64,000 nucleotides of DNA from JALOKP01 sp963800865 (GCA_963800865.1 CAWDCL010000004.1:682001-746000); one strand, 5' to 3'. Counted from the stretch's first letter, positions 1 to 10,900 are shown. A program made the numbers and translations. The notes: generated by a model from the sequence alone, not told the origin.

Positions 1-169
1 GGTCATCGGGATCGTCACCTTCGTCATGTCGTTCGCGGGGATCGTGCTGGGATTCGAGCTCGAACACCGCCTGCGCGGGCGCTGGCGGCGCAACATCCAG
101 GTTGCCGGCGGGCTGATCCTGATCGCGATCGGGATCCGGATCGTGCTGGAGCACACGCTGGGCGCCTGA
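1..169 (+). CDS. mntP: MntP-type manganese efflux pump, C-terminal fragment
   Basis: The window opens inside this gene; the reading frame begins at base 2 and ends with TGA at 167-169, leaving about 55 residues. The fragment has a membrane segment (ITFVMSF-like start, then GIVLGFE), a basic loop, and the closing segment GGLILIAIGIRIVLEH. This order (TxxMSxxG, polar loop, GGLxLIxIGxxILxxH) matches the last two helices of the MntP/YebN family of inner-membrane Mn(II) exporters. The N-terminal half, with the family's conserved membrane acidic residues, lies outside the window. The assignment rests on the C-terminal pattern only. Confidence 0.75.
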   Translation, partial: VIGIVTFVMSFAGIVLGFELEHRLRGRWRRNIQVAGGLILIAIGIRIVLEHTLGA

Positions 170-247
170 TCGGGGCGGGGCTGCCCCGGGGCTCCCGGTC
201 CGGCATAATCCCCTCGCACCTGTCGCCTTTCTCTTCCAGGAGGCTCC

Positions 248-1783
248 ATGGAACGTGTACTCCGCCCGGGGCGCCCGGCCCTCGCTCTCGTCCTCGCCGC
301 CGCGGTGCTGGCGATCCCCGCCCTGCCCGCAGCCGCCCAGGACCTGGCGTCGTTCGAAAAACGCCTCACCGAGCACCGCCTGCCGAACGGCCTGACCTTC
401 CTGATCTACGAGCGGCCCGGCGCGCCCGTCGTCTCGTTCTACACGCACGTCAACGTCGGCGCGGCGCAGGAGGTGCCGGGGATCACCGGCATGGCCCACA
501 TGTTCGAGCACATGGCCTTCAAGGGGACGACGGTCATCGGGACGACCGACTGGCCCGCCGAGAAGAAAGCGCTCGACCAGGTCGAGGCCGCGTGGGACGC
601 GCTCTACGCCGAGCGGACGAAGATCGGCGGCGGCGACCCGGCGAAACTGAAGGAGCTGGAGAAGGCCTTCAAGGACGCGCAGGAGGTCGCGGACAAGTAC
701 ATCGTCAAGAACCAGTTCGGCGACATCATCGACCGCCAGGGAGGCGCCGGGATGAACGCCTCCACCGGTTCCGACCAGACGAACTACTTCTACTCGCTGC
801 CGGCCAACAAGGTCGAGCTGTGGGCCTACCTCGAGTCCGAGCGCTTCCTCGACCCCGTGTTCCGGGAGTTCTACAAGGAGCGCGACGTCGTGATGGAAGA
901 GCGCCGGCTGCGGACCGAGAGCCAGCCGACGGGCCGGCTGATGGAGCAGTTCCTGGCGACGGCTTTCGTCGCGCACCCCTACAAGCAGCCGGTCGTCGGC
1001 TACATGAGCGACCTGCAGTCGTTCTCGGCGACCGACGCCAAGGCCTTCTACGCGAAGTACTACGTCCCCTCGAACATCGTGATCGCGATCGTCGGCGACG
1101 TGAAGGCCAAGGAGATCATCCCGGTCCTCGACCGCTACTTCGGGCGCCTGCCGAAAGGTGAGACGCCGCCCCCGCTGCGGACGGTGGAGCCGACGGCGAT
1201 CGCCGAGAAGCAGGTGATCAAGACGGACAAGTCGCAGCCGGTCTACATGGAGGGCTACCACCGCGCCGCAGTGACCAGCCCCGACGACGCGACCTACCAG
1301 GCCCTCGCCGAAGTCCTCGGCACCGGCCGGACGTCCCGGCTGTACCGCAGCCTGGTGCGCGACCAGAAGGTCGCCGTGCAGGCTGCCGTCTTCCCGAGCT
1401 TTCCGGGAGGGAAGTACCCGGGGCTGATGGTCTTCTTCGGGATCCCGGCCCCCGGCCGCACCAACGAGGAGGTCCAGGCCGCGATTCGCGTGCAGATCGA
1501 GAAGATCAAGAACGAGCCGGTGACCGACGAGGAGCTGGCGATGGTCAAGTCGCGGGCCAAGGCGTCGCTGGTACGGGGCCTGCAGAGCAACATGGGGATC
1601 GCCCGGCAGCTCGGCGCCGCCCAGACGATCTACGGCGATTGGCGGGAGATGTTCACCGGCGTGGCCGAGATCGATGCCGTCACCAAGGAAGACATCCAGC
1701 GCGTCGCCAGGGCGACCTTCGTCCCCGACAACCGGACCGTTGCGATGATCGTCAACGAAGACGCCAAGCCGGCGAAAAACTGA
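248..1783 (+). CDS. Secreted M16 family zinc peptidase, catalytic subunit
   Basis: A 511-residue exported protease of the insulinase/pitrilysin family. Residues 1-31 are a signal peptide ending near PALPAAAQ. The inverted zinc motif HxxEH is present as HMFEH at residues 84-88, followed by a charged helical insertion (about 105-145). A downstream segment, ERDVVMEERRLR, probably supplies the third zinc ligand. A second M16 domain fold occupies the C-terminal half. The gene has a good ribosome site (CAGGAGGC at 238-245). It is followed 13 bases downstream by an M16 homologue without the zinc motif, the usual arrangement of a catalytic/non-catalytic M16B heterodimer acting in the periplasm or at the cell surface. 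The substrate is unknown. Confidence 0.9.
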   Translation: MERVLRPGRPALALVLAAAVLAIPALPAAAQDLASFEKRLTEHRLPNGLTFLIYERPGAPVVSFYTHVNVGAAQEVPGITGMAHMFEHMAFKGTTVIGTTDWPAEKKALDQVEAAWDALYAERTKIGGGDPAKLKELEKAFKDAQEVADKYIVKNQFGDIIDRQGGAGMNASTGSDQTNYFYSLPANKVELWAYLESERFLDPVFREFYKERDVVMEERRLRTESQPTGRLMEQFLATAFVAHPYKQPVVGYMSDLQSFSATDAKAFYAKYYVPSNIVIAIVGDVKAKEIIPVLDRYFGRLPKGETPPPLRTVEPTAIAEKQVIKTDKSQPVYMEGYHRAAVTSPDDATYQALAEVLGTGRTSRLYRSLVRDQKVAVQAAVFPSFPGGKYPGLMVFFGIPAPGRTNEEVQAAIRVQIEKIKNEPVTDEELAMVKSRAKASLVRGLQSNMGIARQLGAAQTIYGDWREMFTGVAEIDAVTKEDIQRVARATFVPDNRTVAMIVNEDAKPAKN

Positions 1784-1796
1784 GGAGGGGACGACG

Positions 1797-3947
1797 ATGA
1801 GACCGAAGACCCAGCCGACCGTCCCCGTCGTGAAGCTCGCGGTGGTGCTCCTGCTCGCCGCGGCCGCGATCCTGCCCGCCGCTGCCCAGGCCAAGGCCTG
1901 GTCGGAGATCGCCTACCCGCCGCTGCCGGCCTTCCCGATCCCCAAGCCGCAGGTCGTCGACCTGCCCAACGGGATGAAGGTCTTCCTGCTCGAGGACCGC
2001 GAGCTGCCGCTGATCTCCGTCACCGCGATGGTCCGCGCCGGCTCCAACTGGGAGCCGGCCGAGAAGACGGGGCTCGCGTCCCTGACCGGCTCGGTGCAGC
2101 GCACCGGCGGGACCGCCACGATGACCGGCGACCAGATCGACGACTTCCTGGCCGCGCGCGCGGCCTCGGTCGAGACCTTCATCGGCGACGACGCGGGCAG
2201 CGCCTCGATGGACAGCCTGAAGCAGGATTTCGACGCCGTGCTGCCGGTCTTCGCCGACGTGCTGCGCCGGCCGGTCTTCGCCCAGGACAAGCTCGACGTC
2301 GCCAAGGTCCAGGCCAACGCCGGGATCGCGCGCCGCAACGACAACGTCGGCGGGATCACCAGCCGCGAGATCACGAAGCTGGTCTACGGCGCCGACTCGC
2401 CGCTGGCGCGCCAGACGGAGTACGCGACGATCGCCGCGATCACGCGCGACGACCTGGTCGCGTTCCACGGGAAGTACTACCACCCGAACAACGTCTACCT
2501 CGGCGTCGTCGGCGACTTCGACAGCAAGGAGATGCTGGCGAAGCTGCAGAAGGCGTTCGGCGACTGGCCGAAGGGGCCGGCCTTCGACGGCGGCCCGGTG
2601 CCCTACCGCAAGACCCCGAGCCCGGGCCTCTACTTCATCGAGAAGAGCGACGTCAACCAGGCCAACATCGTGCTGGCCGAGCTGGGGATCGAGCAGAAGA
2701 ACCCCGACTACTTCCCGGTCCAGGTGATGAACGAGGCCTTCGGCGGCGGCTTCTCGGCGCGGCTGTTCTCCAACGTGCGCTCGAAGAAGGGGCTGGCCTA
2801 CAGCGTGCGCGGCGGGCTGGGCGCCGACTTCCTCTACCCCGGGATGTTCCAGGCCGGCCTGCAGACCGCGTCGCCGAACATGTCGCGCGCGATCGACGCG
2901 ATGAAGTTCGAGATCAACGACCTGATCGCAAACCCGCCCAGCGACGAGGAGATCAGGCGCGCCAAGGAGTCGATCCTGAACTCCTTCATCTTCAACTACG
3001 ACTCGCGGCGCAAGATCCTCGGGCAGCAGATGAACTACGCCTTCTACGGCCTGCCGGCCGACTACCTCGAGAGCTACCGCGCCAACATCGAGAAGGTCAC
3101 GCGCGAGGACGTGGCGCGGGTGGCGAAGACCTACGTCAAGCCCGAGCAGCTGGCGGTGCTGGTGGTCGGCAAGGCGGCCGACTTCGACAAGCCGCTGGCC
3201 GAGCTGGGGCCGGTGACGACGCTGGACATCGCGATCCCGCCGCCGCCGGCGGCGGGGCCGAAGGTCGAGAAGTCGGCGGCCTCGCTGGCCGCGGGGAAGG
3301 CGGCGTGGCAGCGCGCGGTGCAGGCGATGACCGGCGGCAAGCCGTTTGCGCCGGCGGCGCTGGAGACCGTCTCGTCGATCGCGCTGACCCAGCCGATGGC
3401 GATGACGCTGAAGCAGACCACGCTGGCCGTCTTCCCGGACCGGCGCCGCACGGTCCAGGTCCTCCCGATGGGTGAGCAGGTGTCGGTGCTCGACGGGGCT
3501 GGCGGGTTCGTCCAGATGGGGCCGCGCTCGACGCCGATGTCGGGCGAGCAGCTCGAGCGGACCAGCCGCGAGTTCGCGCGGCAGCTGACGACTCTGCTGC
3601 GCTACGCCGGCGACCCGGCCCTCGAGGCGGTGGCGGCCGGGAAGGAGACGGTCGACGGCGTCGCGGCGGAGATCGTGCAGATCACCTTCCGCGGGGCCGA
3701 GACGCGGCTCTGGATCGGGCCCGACGGGCGCGTCATCAAGCAGGCGCACAGCGCGATGAACCCGGCGACGCGGGCTCCCGCCAACGCCGAGATCCTGTTC
3801 TCCGACTGGCGGGAGGCCGGCGGAGTGAAGCTGCCGTTCAAGCAGGTCACCCGCTTCGACGGCCAGGAGGCGGCGACGGCGACGATCGAGTCGGTCACGC
3901 TCGACCCGAAGGTCGACCCGGCGCTGTTCGAGAAGCCGGCTGCGTGA
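1797..3947 (+). CDS. M16 family peptidase-like protein, non-catalytic subunit with LolA-like C-terminal domain
   Basis: 716 residues with a signal peptide (about 1-30). The first domain aligns with M16, but the HxxEH position reads GLASLTGSVQ, so zinc cannot be bound. The second domain keeps the RLFSNVR..KGLAYSV segment, the substrate-binding Arg/Tyr region of beta subunits. Residues from about 495 to the end (starting near LAAGKAAWQRAVQAMTGG, ending DPKVDPALFEKP) form an extra domain resembling the LolA/outer-membrane lipoprotein carrier fold; M16B proteins normally stop near 450-500. It is expected to pair with the upstream catalytic subunit. The LolA-like call comes from pattern only and is less certain than the M16 call. 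Confidence 0.87.
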   Translation: MRPKTQPTVPVVKLAVVLLLAAAAILPAAAQAKAWSEIAYPPLPAFPIPKPQVVDLPNGMKVFLLEDRELPLISVTAMVRAGSNWEPAEKTGLASLTGSVQRTGGTATMTGDQIDDFLAARAASVETFIGDDAGSASMDSLKQDFDAVLPVFADVLRRPVFAQDKLDVAKVQANAGIARRNDNVGGITSREITKLVYGADSPLARQTEYATIAAITRDDLVAFHGKYYHPNNVYLGVVGDFDSKEMLAKLQKAFGDWPKGPAFDGGPVPYRKTPSPGLYFIEKSDVNQANIVLAELGIEQKNPDYFPVQVMNEAFGGGFSARLFSNVRSKKGLAYSVRGGLGADFLYPGMFQAGLQTASPNMSRAIDAMKFEINDLIANPPSDEEIRRAKESILNSFIFNYDSRRKILGQQMNYAFYGLPADYLESYRANIEKVTREDVARVAKTYVKPEQLAVLVVGKAADFDKPLAELGPVTTLDIAIPPPPAAGPKVEKSAASLAAGKAAWQRAVQAMTGGKPFAPAALETVSSIALTQPMAMTLKQTTLAVFPDRRRTVQVLPMGEQVSVLDGAGGFVQMGPRSTPMSGEQLERTSREFARQLTTLLRYAGDPALEAVAAGKETVDGVAAEIVQITFRGAETRLWIGPDGRVIKQAHSAMNPATRAPANAEILFSDWREAGGVKLPFKQVTRFDGQEAATATIESVTLDPKVDPALFEKPAA

Positions 3948-3974
3948 CGGCACGCGGCGGGACGCGACGGCGGC

Positions 3975-4541
3975 GTAGGGGCCGGCCTCCGTGCCGGCTC
4001 GCCCTGCGCATCGAGGAAACGGGCCGCCACAGAGGGCGGCCCCTACGGCCGATGCGCGAACGGTAGGGGCCGGCCTCCGTGCCGGCCCGCCGTGCGCATC
4101 GAGGAAACGGGCCGCCACAGAGGGCGGCCCCTACGGCCGCTGCGCGAACGGTAGGGGCCGGCCTCCGTGCCGGCCCGCCCTGCGCATCGAGGAAACGGGC
4201 CGCCACAGAGGGAGAGCGGCCCCTACGGCCGCATGCGCGAACGGTGAGGGGCCGGCCTCCGCGTGCCGGCCTCGCCCGTGCGCATCGAGGAAACGGGCCG
4301 CCACAGAGGGCGGCCCCTGCGGCCGCTGCGCGAACGGTAGGGGCCGGCCTCCGTGCCGGCTCGCCCTGCGCATCGAGGAAACGGGCCGCCACAGAGGGCG
4401 GCCCCTACGGCCGCTGCGCGAACGGTAGGGGCCGGCCTCCGTGCCGGCCCGCCCTGCGCATCGAGGAAACGGGCCGCCACAGAGGGCGGCCCCTACGGCC
4501 GCTGCGCGAACGGTAGGGGCCGGCCTCCGTGCCGGCCCGCC
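3975..4541. repeat. Tandem array of GTAG-headed REP-like palindromes (88-bp unit, six copies plus a partial)
   Basis: Units start at 3975, 4063, 4151, 4244, 4337, 4425 and 4513 (partial). The period is 88 bp, or 93 bp for two units with small insertions. Each unit holds a forward element (GTAG head, stem GGGCCGGC, loop CTCCGT, stem GCCGGCCC), a spacer (CCTGCGCATCGAGGAAAC), an inverted element with stem GGGCCGCC, and a spacer with GCTGCGCGAACG. This is the layout of a BIME (paired inverted REPs). The array fills the gap between the convergent M16 gene and kinase gene, so both transcripts would end in strong G/C hairpins. Open reading frames through it are repeat artefacts. Confidence 0.93.
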
Positions 4542-4548
4542 GGACAGC

Positions 4549-7302
4549 CTACCGGGCCGGCGTCTTCGCCTCGAGTTCCGTGAACCAGTCGAGCACGACG
4601 TCGATGTGGTCCTGCGAGCGGTCGGGGACGGACTGCTGGATCCGCAGGAAGCGGCGCCCGTCGGGCGACACGTCGAACGGCGTGTTGGCGTTGCTGCGCC
4701 CGCCGGAACGGCCCTTCGAAGAGGACGCGGGGTTCACCCCACGGGGCCCCGGGACCGGCGGGAGCGTCCATCGCCAGGAACTGGTTGCCGTTGACGAAGA
4801 ACAGCTCGCGCCCGTCGCGCGACCAGCGCGGCTCCGAGCCGCCACCGCTCGACAGCAGCTTGCTGGGACCGGGACCCGGGTACGGCTGGACGTAGAGCTC
4901 GTTCTGCCCCGACGCGGCGGAGACGAAGGCGAGCCAGCGGCCGTCGGGCGAGACCTGCCCTCCCGTCTGGGTCGAGCCGGGCTGGCCCAGGGGCTGCGGC
5001 GTCCGGTCGCCCGAGAGCCGGATTCTCCAGATCGTGATCGCGCCCTTCGCGTCGCCGCCGATGTCGTGGAACACGAGCCACTGCCCGTCGGGGGAGACCG
5101 AAGTCGGGGTCTCCGTCACGCCCCGGCCGGCCGTCAGCGGCTGCTCGTCGCCGGTTCCGTCGGCCGCCTTCCAGTAGAGGGTGCGGGTGCCGCTGCCGCG
5201 TCGCCCGGTAGGCGACCCGGCTGCCGTCCGTGGTCCAGACCGGGGCCTGGCTGCTGCCCCCGGTCGTGACCAGCGGGGTCATCGTGTGGCGCGCGAAGTC
5301 GAAGATCCAGAGCCCGACCGTCCCTTCCGAGACCTGGACCACGGCCCGCTGGCCGTCCGGCGCGATCGCGACGGCCTCGTAGTCCCGCTCCGGGAACGGC
5401 AGGGGCTCCACCTTCCCGTCCCGATCGACCCAGACCAGGCGATACGAATAGCGCGTCGGCCCGCCCTCCAGGTACGCGAGCGTCCCGCCGTCCGACACGG
5501 CGTAGCGCGGCCGCGCCCTCGTTCTCCAGGCGCGGGTACTCCGAGAGCGTCACGGGTGCCGCGCTCCCGGCGTCGGGCTGACCCGGCTGCCAGGGGACCG
5601 CGTACAGCGCATCCTGCCGGGCGTACAGCAGGAAGCCGGAGGGAAGGTAGCGCGGCGTGTCCCCGCCCGGAACGAGGAGGTGCCGCTCGCCGGTCTCGAG
5701 CGACTGCGCCACGATCTGGCGCTCGTCCTTTCCCGGGCCGGTCCAGATCGTGAAGAGCAGCGATCCGCGCGTCCGGCAGGACGTGCGGCCAGCGGTGGCT
5801 GATCTCGCCCTTCGCGCGATCGACGCGGGTCAGCTCCTTCGGCGTCCCGCCGGAGGCCGGGACGACCGACAGCCCGGAGCTGTTGCTGGGCGCGAAGTAG
5901 ATGTTGCCGTCGCTGCCCCAGCTGCCCCCGCGCGACTCGGCGACGTTGTCGCAGATCACCTGCAGACCCGCGCCGCCGACCGCGACCCGCTTCAGCGCGC
6001 CCTGCGCGAAGAAGGCGATCCACTGCCCGTCGGGTGAGAAGAACGGCGTGGCGGCCCCTTCGGTGCCGGCCACCGCGACCGGCTCGCGTTCGGCGAGGTT
6101 GCGCAGGAAGAGCTGGCGCTTGCCATCGCGGAGGCCGACGTACGCGAGCAGCCGTGCCGTCGGGCGAGAGGGCCAGCGGCAGCCGGTTGGTCTCGGTCAG
6201 GAGGTCCCCTTCCGGCAGCACGATCGAGAGCCGGGTGACCTCGCCCGCGCCGCCACCACCCGCCGCCGCCGCCCGATGGGACGGGCCGGCCCCGCTGCGC
6301 CGCCCCACGGCCCACGCGCCGACGCAGGCCGCGAGCAGCAGCAGCGCCACCAGCCCCGCCCACTTCCACGAGGTCTTCCGGTTCTCCGGCGCGAAGGGGG
6401 CGGTGAAGGCAACCGAGTTCTCGGAAGCGCTCGACACGTTCTCGAGCGCGAAGGCGACGTCGTGGGCCGAGCGGAAGCGCTGGTCGGGGCTCTTCTCCAG
6501 GCAGTGGTGGACGATCCGCTCGAGACCCGCGGGAATCGACCGGCCCGTCGTCGTCTCGAGCTCCGGCGGGTCGTCGCGCAGGATCGCCGCCAGCGTCTCG
6601 GTGGCGCTGCCCCGCGCGAAGGCGCGCGTCCCCGTCAGCATCTCGAACAGGACCGCGCCGAACGAGAACAGGTCGCTCCGCGCGTCGACGCTCTCGCCGC
6701 GCACCTGCTCCGGGCTCATGTAGCCGACCGTGCCGAGGATCGTCCCGCGCTCGGTCGAGCCCGCCTCGCCCGTGGCGAGCACCTCGGTCTCCAGCAGCGA
6801 GTTCGGCGCGGACTCCTGGCGCAGGAGCTGCTTGGCGAGCCCGAAGTCGAGGATCTTGAGCCGTCCGTCCTTCGTCACCCAGAGGTTGTCCGGCTTGAGA
6901 TCGCGATGGACGACCCCCTTCTCGTGCGCCGCCGCGAGGCCCCGCGCCGCCTGGACCGCCAGCTCGATCGCCTTGCGCGAGGGGAGCGGCCCCTGTTCCA
7001 GGCGGGTCCGCAGGCTCTCCCCCTCCAGCAGCTCCATCACCGCGTAGACGACGCCGTCCTGCGTGCCGATGTCGTGGAGCGCCATGATGTTCGGGTGGTT
7101 CAGCGCGGCCACCGCCCGTCGCTTCACGCTCGAAGCGGGCGAGCAGCTCGGCGTCCTTCGACAGCCGCGCGGGGAGCACCTTCACCGCGACGAAGCGGTC
7201 GAGCCGCGTGTCCTTCGCCTTCCAGACCTCGCCCATCCCGCCCGCGCCGAGCGGCGAAACGATCTCGTAAGGGCCGAGCTTCATGCCGGGGACGAGGGTC
7301 AT
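4549..7302 (-). CDS. Membrane Ser/Thr protein kinase with C-terminal TolB/PD40-like propeller (frameshifted)
   Basis: Starts at ATG 7302 (MTLVPGMKLGPYEIV). The Pkn2-type kinase domain has the glycine loop LGAGGMGEVWKAK, the catalytic lysine in VAVKVL, HRDLKPDN, DFG and SPEQVRG. A single transmembrane helix follows (WAGLVALLLLAACVGAWAV). The extracytoplasmic part has at least six SPDG-type blades (SPDGQWIAFF, APDGQRAVV, SPDGQWLVF, SPDGRWLAF, SRDGRELFF, SPDGRRFLR). The frame is broken near 7119, 6155, 5770, 5510, 5190 and 4710; the first three are each repaired by removing one base. Each piece resumes exactly where the family continues, so the intact gene would encode about 900 residues. It is either a sequencing artefact or a very recent pseudogene. 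Stop at 4549, eight bases beyond the repeat array. Confidence 0.85.
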
Positions 7303-7476
7303 GCGTGCTCCGTCCTGCGCGGCGGGCCGGACCCGCTCCGCCGGATCGGTGAGAGTAGCACCGGTGCGTGCGCACGACCCCTGCGTCGAGATCGTCCCGT
7401 CGGAACGTCGTGTCGCCGCCGGACGGGTACTGACGCGGCTTTTCCCGCACGAACGGCCCGCCGGTTCACGCCGGGC

Positions 7477-7523
7477 GGGCCGGCACGGAGGCCGGGCGGG
7501 CCGGCACAGAGGCCGGCCCCTAC
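7477..7523 (-). repeat. Two adjacent REP-like palindromes; the head supplies the stop codon of the VOC gene
   Basis: Two copies of GGGCCGGC-ACRGAG-GCCGG in tandem. The outer copy has lost its head. The inner copy ends in CCCCTAC; read on the minus strand this is the GTAG head, and its TAG (7520-7522) is the stop codon of the glyoxalase-like gene. Confidence 0.9.
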
Positions 7524-7900
7524 AGCTGGTAGAGCGCGAGGGCGGCGCCGGCCGGGTCGCGGACGATCGCGGCGCGGCCTTCGCCCAGCTCGAACGGCGG
7601 CTTGACGACCGTCCCGCCGCGGGCGAGACACGCCGCGACGCTGGCCTCGAGGTCGGGGACCGTGACGTAGATCAGCCAGACCGCCGGGAGGTCGGCGTTC
7701 TCGCCCCGCGCGTGGCAGACGCCGGCGACTGTCGTCCCGTCCGCGGGACGGTTCATGCAGAAGTCGGAATAGCCGCCCATGTCGACCTCGGTCACGGTCC
7801 AGCCGACGACCGCGCGGTAGAAGTCGCGCACCTCCGTCGCGTTCGCCACCGTGAGATCCGTCCATGCGATCGATCCGGGATGCTGCGTCTCGTCGGCCAA
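7520..7900 (-). CDS. VOC family (glyoxalase/bleomycin-resistance fold) protein
   Basis: 126 residues from a TTG start at 7900, chosen because AGGAGG lies seven bases upstream; no in-frame ATG fits. The sequence has the single-domain VOC pattern: IAWTDLTVANATEVRDFYRAVVGW at the start, then PAVWLIYVTVPDLEASVAACLARGG and the closing AAIVRDPAGAALALYQL. Proteins of this kind are metal-binding dioxygenase, isomerase or antibiotic-binding folds, and the substrate cannot be read from sequence. It is divergent from the helicase gene with about 50 bases between starts. The TAG stop belongs to a palindromic repeat. Confidence 0.85.
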   Translation of the reverse strand: MADETQHPGSIAWTDLTVANATEVRDFYRAVVGWTVTEVDMGGYSDFCMNRPADGTTVAGVCHARGENADLPAVWLIYVTVPDLEASVAACLARGGTVVKPPFELGEGRAAIVRDPAGAALALYQL

Positions 7901-7951
7901 GGACCCTCCTCGCCGCCGCGTGCTAGGATCGCGCGCTCCGGCGGCCCGCTG

Positions 7952-10900
7952 ATGGAATCGTTTCTCGCCAGCCTCGTCAAGGATACGCGCATCGGACCGT
8001 ACGCGGTCTACCGCGGCGTCGCGCCGGCGCGCCCGGCGCGCTGGGCCGAGCCGGCGGTGGCCTGGCCCGCGGGCGCGCGCGAGGCGCTCGACGCGCTCGG
8101 CATCGACCGGCTCTACGCGCACCAGGCCGAGGCGCTCGAGCTCGCCGTGCGCGGCCGGAACGTCCTGCTGGCGACTCCGACGGCGTCCGGGAAGACGCTG
8201 GCCTACCTGCTGGCCTTCCTCGCCGCGCGCCAGCGCGACCCCGGCGCGCGCGCGATCTTCCTCTACCCGCTCAAGGCGCTGGCCCGCGACCAGCTGGCGG
8301 TCGTGCGGCGCGTGCTGGCCCCGCTGGGCTACTCCGCCGCCGAGGCGGCCGAGGTCTACGACGGCGACACGCCCGAGGCGCTGCGCCGCCGGATCCGCCG
8401 CGCGCCGCCGGCGGTGATCCTGACCAACCCCGACATGCTGCACCTCGGGATCCTGCCGTCGCACGACACGTGGGGCGGCTTCCTCGCGCAGCTGGGGCTG
8501 GTCGTGGTCGACGAGGCGCACGTCTACCGCGGGATCTTCGGCGCCCACGTGCACCACACGCTGCGGCGCCTGCTGCGGCTGGCGCGGCACCACGGCGCGC
8601 ACCCCCTGGTGATGGCCGGCTCGGCGACGATCGGCGAGCCGCAGGCCTTCGTCGAGACGCTGACGGGGGAGCCGTTCGCGGCGATCCGCGACTCCGGCGC
8701 CCCGGCCGCGCTGCGCCACGTGCTGTTCCTCGACCCGCGCGGCGAGAGCCCGTACACGATCGCCACCCGCGTCGTCGGCGAGGCGGTCGCGGCCGGGCAC
8801 AAGACGATCGCCTTCACCAAGGCCCGCCGGATCACCGAGCTGATGCACCAGTGGCTGCGCCAGCAGCGGCCCGAGCTGATGCCGCGGATCGCCTCCTACC
8901 GCTCGGGCTACCTGCCGGAGGAGCGGCGCGAGATCGAGCGGCGGCTGTTCGCGGGCGAGCTGACCGGCGTGATCAGCACCTCGGCGCTGGAGGCCGGGAT
9001 CGACGTCGGCGGCCTCGACGTCTGCGTGCTGGTCGGCTACCCGGGCTCGCTGGCCAACGCCTGGCAGCGGATCGGGCGCACGGGGCGGCAGGACCGCGAA
9101 TCTCTGGCGGTGCTGATCGCGCTGCCCGACGCGCTCGACCACTACGTCACGCGCCACCCGGAGCACTTCTTCAGCGGCGAGTTCGAGCGGGTCGTGCTCG
9201 ATCCGGAGAACGACTCGATCGCGGACGCGCACCTGGAGGCCGCGGCGGCCGAGCGCTCGATCGACGCTGCGGACGTGATCCAGCTCCAGGGCGAGCGCGG
9301 GATGGAGCGCGTTCAGCGGCCTGGTCGCGGCCGGGAAGCTGGTCGAGGTCGAAGGCGACGAGCGCTGGTTCGCGCTGCGCCGCCAGCCGCAGCGGGACAT
9401 CGCGCTGCGCAGCGCCGGGACCGCGTACGCGCTGAAGCTGCGCGACGGCCGCGAAATCGGCTCGATGGACGAGGCGCGCGCCTGGTTCGAGGGACACCCG
9501 GGCGCGATCTACCTGCACGCCGGCCAGACCTACCGCGCGCTGTCGCTCGAGCGCGAGACGCGGACGATCACGCTCGAGCCGGCCGAGGTCGACTACTTCA
9601 CCCAGGTCTACGCGCGGAAGGAGACCGAGATCCTCGAGACGTTCGAGGAGCGGGCGATCGGCGCCGCGCGCCTGGCGTGGGGCCGGGTGCGCGTCACGAC
9701 CTTCATCGAGGGCTACGGCAAGCGCCGCCTGTTCGGGCAGGAGGAGATCAGCCGCCACCCGCTCGACGCGCCGCCGCAGGTCCTGGAGACGGTTTCGTTC
9801 TGGGTCGTCTTCCCGGAGGAGCTGCTGCCGCACCTGGTGGCGGACGAGTACCACCCGGCGGGGTCGCTGCACGCCGCCGAGCACGCCTCGATCGGACTCT
9901 TCCCGCTGCTCGCGATCTGCGACCGCTGGGACCTCGGCGGGATCTCCTACGCCCACCACCCGCAGTTCGACCGCCCGGCGATCTTCGTCTACGACGGCTG
10001 GCCGGGCGGCGTCGGCCTGGCGCGCACCGGCTTCGCGCGCGCGGAGGAACTGTTCGCGCGGACCCGCGCGCTGATCGCGGCCTGCCCGTGCGAGGACGGC
10101 TGCCCGGCCTGCGTCCACTCGCCCAAGTGCGGCTCGGGCAACACCCCGCTCGACAAGCTGGGCGCGCTCGTCGTGCTCGGCGTGGCGACGGGCGAGGTCG
10201 TGCCGGTCGCGGCCCCGCTGCCGGACGGCGCGCTGGCCTCGGCGCTGGCGACGCATCGCACGAAGGCCCACGCCGGCGTGCGCGGCGGCGGCGCGCTTCC
10301 GGACGACTTCTTCGCCGTTGCGCCCGACAGCGAGGGCGACGCGGTCATCGGTCGTGACGCAACCTGTAGGGGCCGGCCTCCGTGCCGGCCCGAACTCGCC
10401 GACGGTTCGGTCCGCGATGCGGTCCACGGTGCCATCGACGGGCCGGCACGGAGGCCGGCCCCGACGGTTCGCGAGGACTGGCCGTCCGGGCTGCCGCAGC
10501 CCGCGGAGCTGCTGCTGCCCGGACGAGGGCCGCTGGCTCTTCTTCGACCTCGAGACGCTGCGCGGCGCGGACGAAGTCGGCGGCTGGGACCGGATCCGCG
10601 ACATGGGACTCGCGCTCGCGGTGACGCTGGACGCGACGACCGGGCTCTACACCACGTGGTTCGAGCGCGACGCCGGCGCGCTCGCCGAAGTGCTGCTCGC
10701 GGCCGACCGCGTCGTCGGGTTCAACCTCGACCGCTTCGACCTCACGGTCCTCGAGGCCTACTCCGGACCGCGCATCCGGCAGGTCCGGAGCCTCGACCTC
10801 CTGACGCTGCTCCACCAGCGCCTGGGATTCCGCGTCAGCCTCGGCCACCTCGCGCAGGAGACGCTGGGCGCGCCGAAGCTGGCCGACGGGCTGCAGTCGC

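Noticed and set aside
1752..4118. A 788-residue minus-strand open frame opposite the M16 gene
   Set aside because: It is an antisense shadow of high GC3 codon use: low-complexity Arg/Leu/Asp composition, opposite a well-supported M16 gene.
3975..4541. A CRISPR array
   Set aside because: Units are direct tandem copies of the same 88-bp sequence with identical spacers and paired palindromes; there are no unique spacers and no cas genes.
3991..4583. Overlapping Arg/Gly/Pro-rich open frames inside the tandem array
   Set aside because: They repeat the palindrome unit in different frames and strands, have no ribosome sites, and resemble no protein family.
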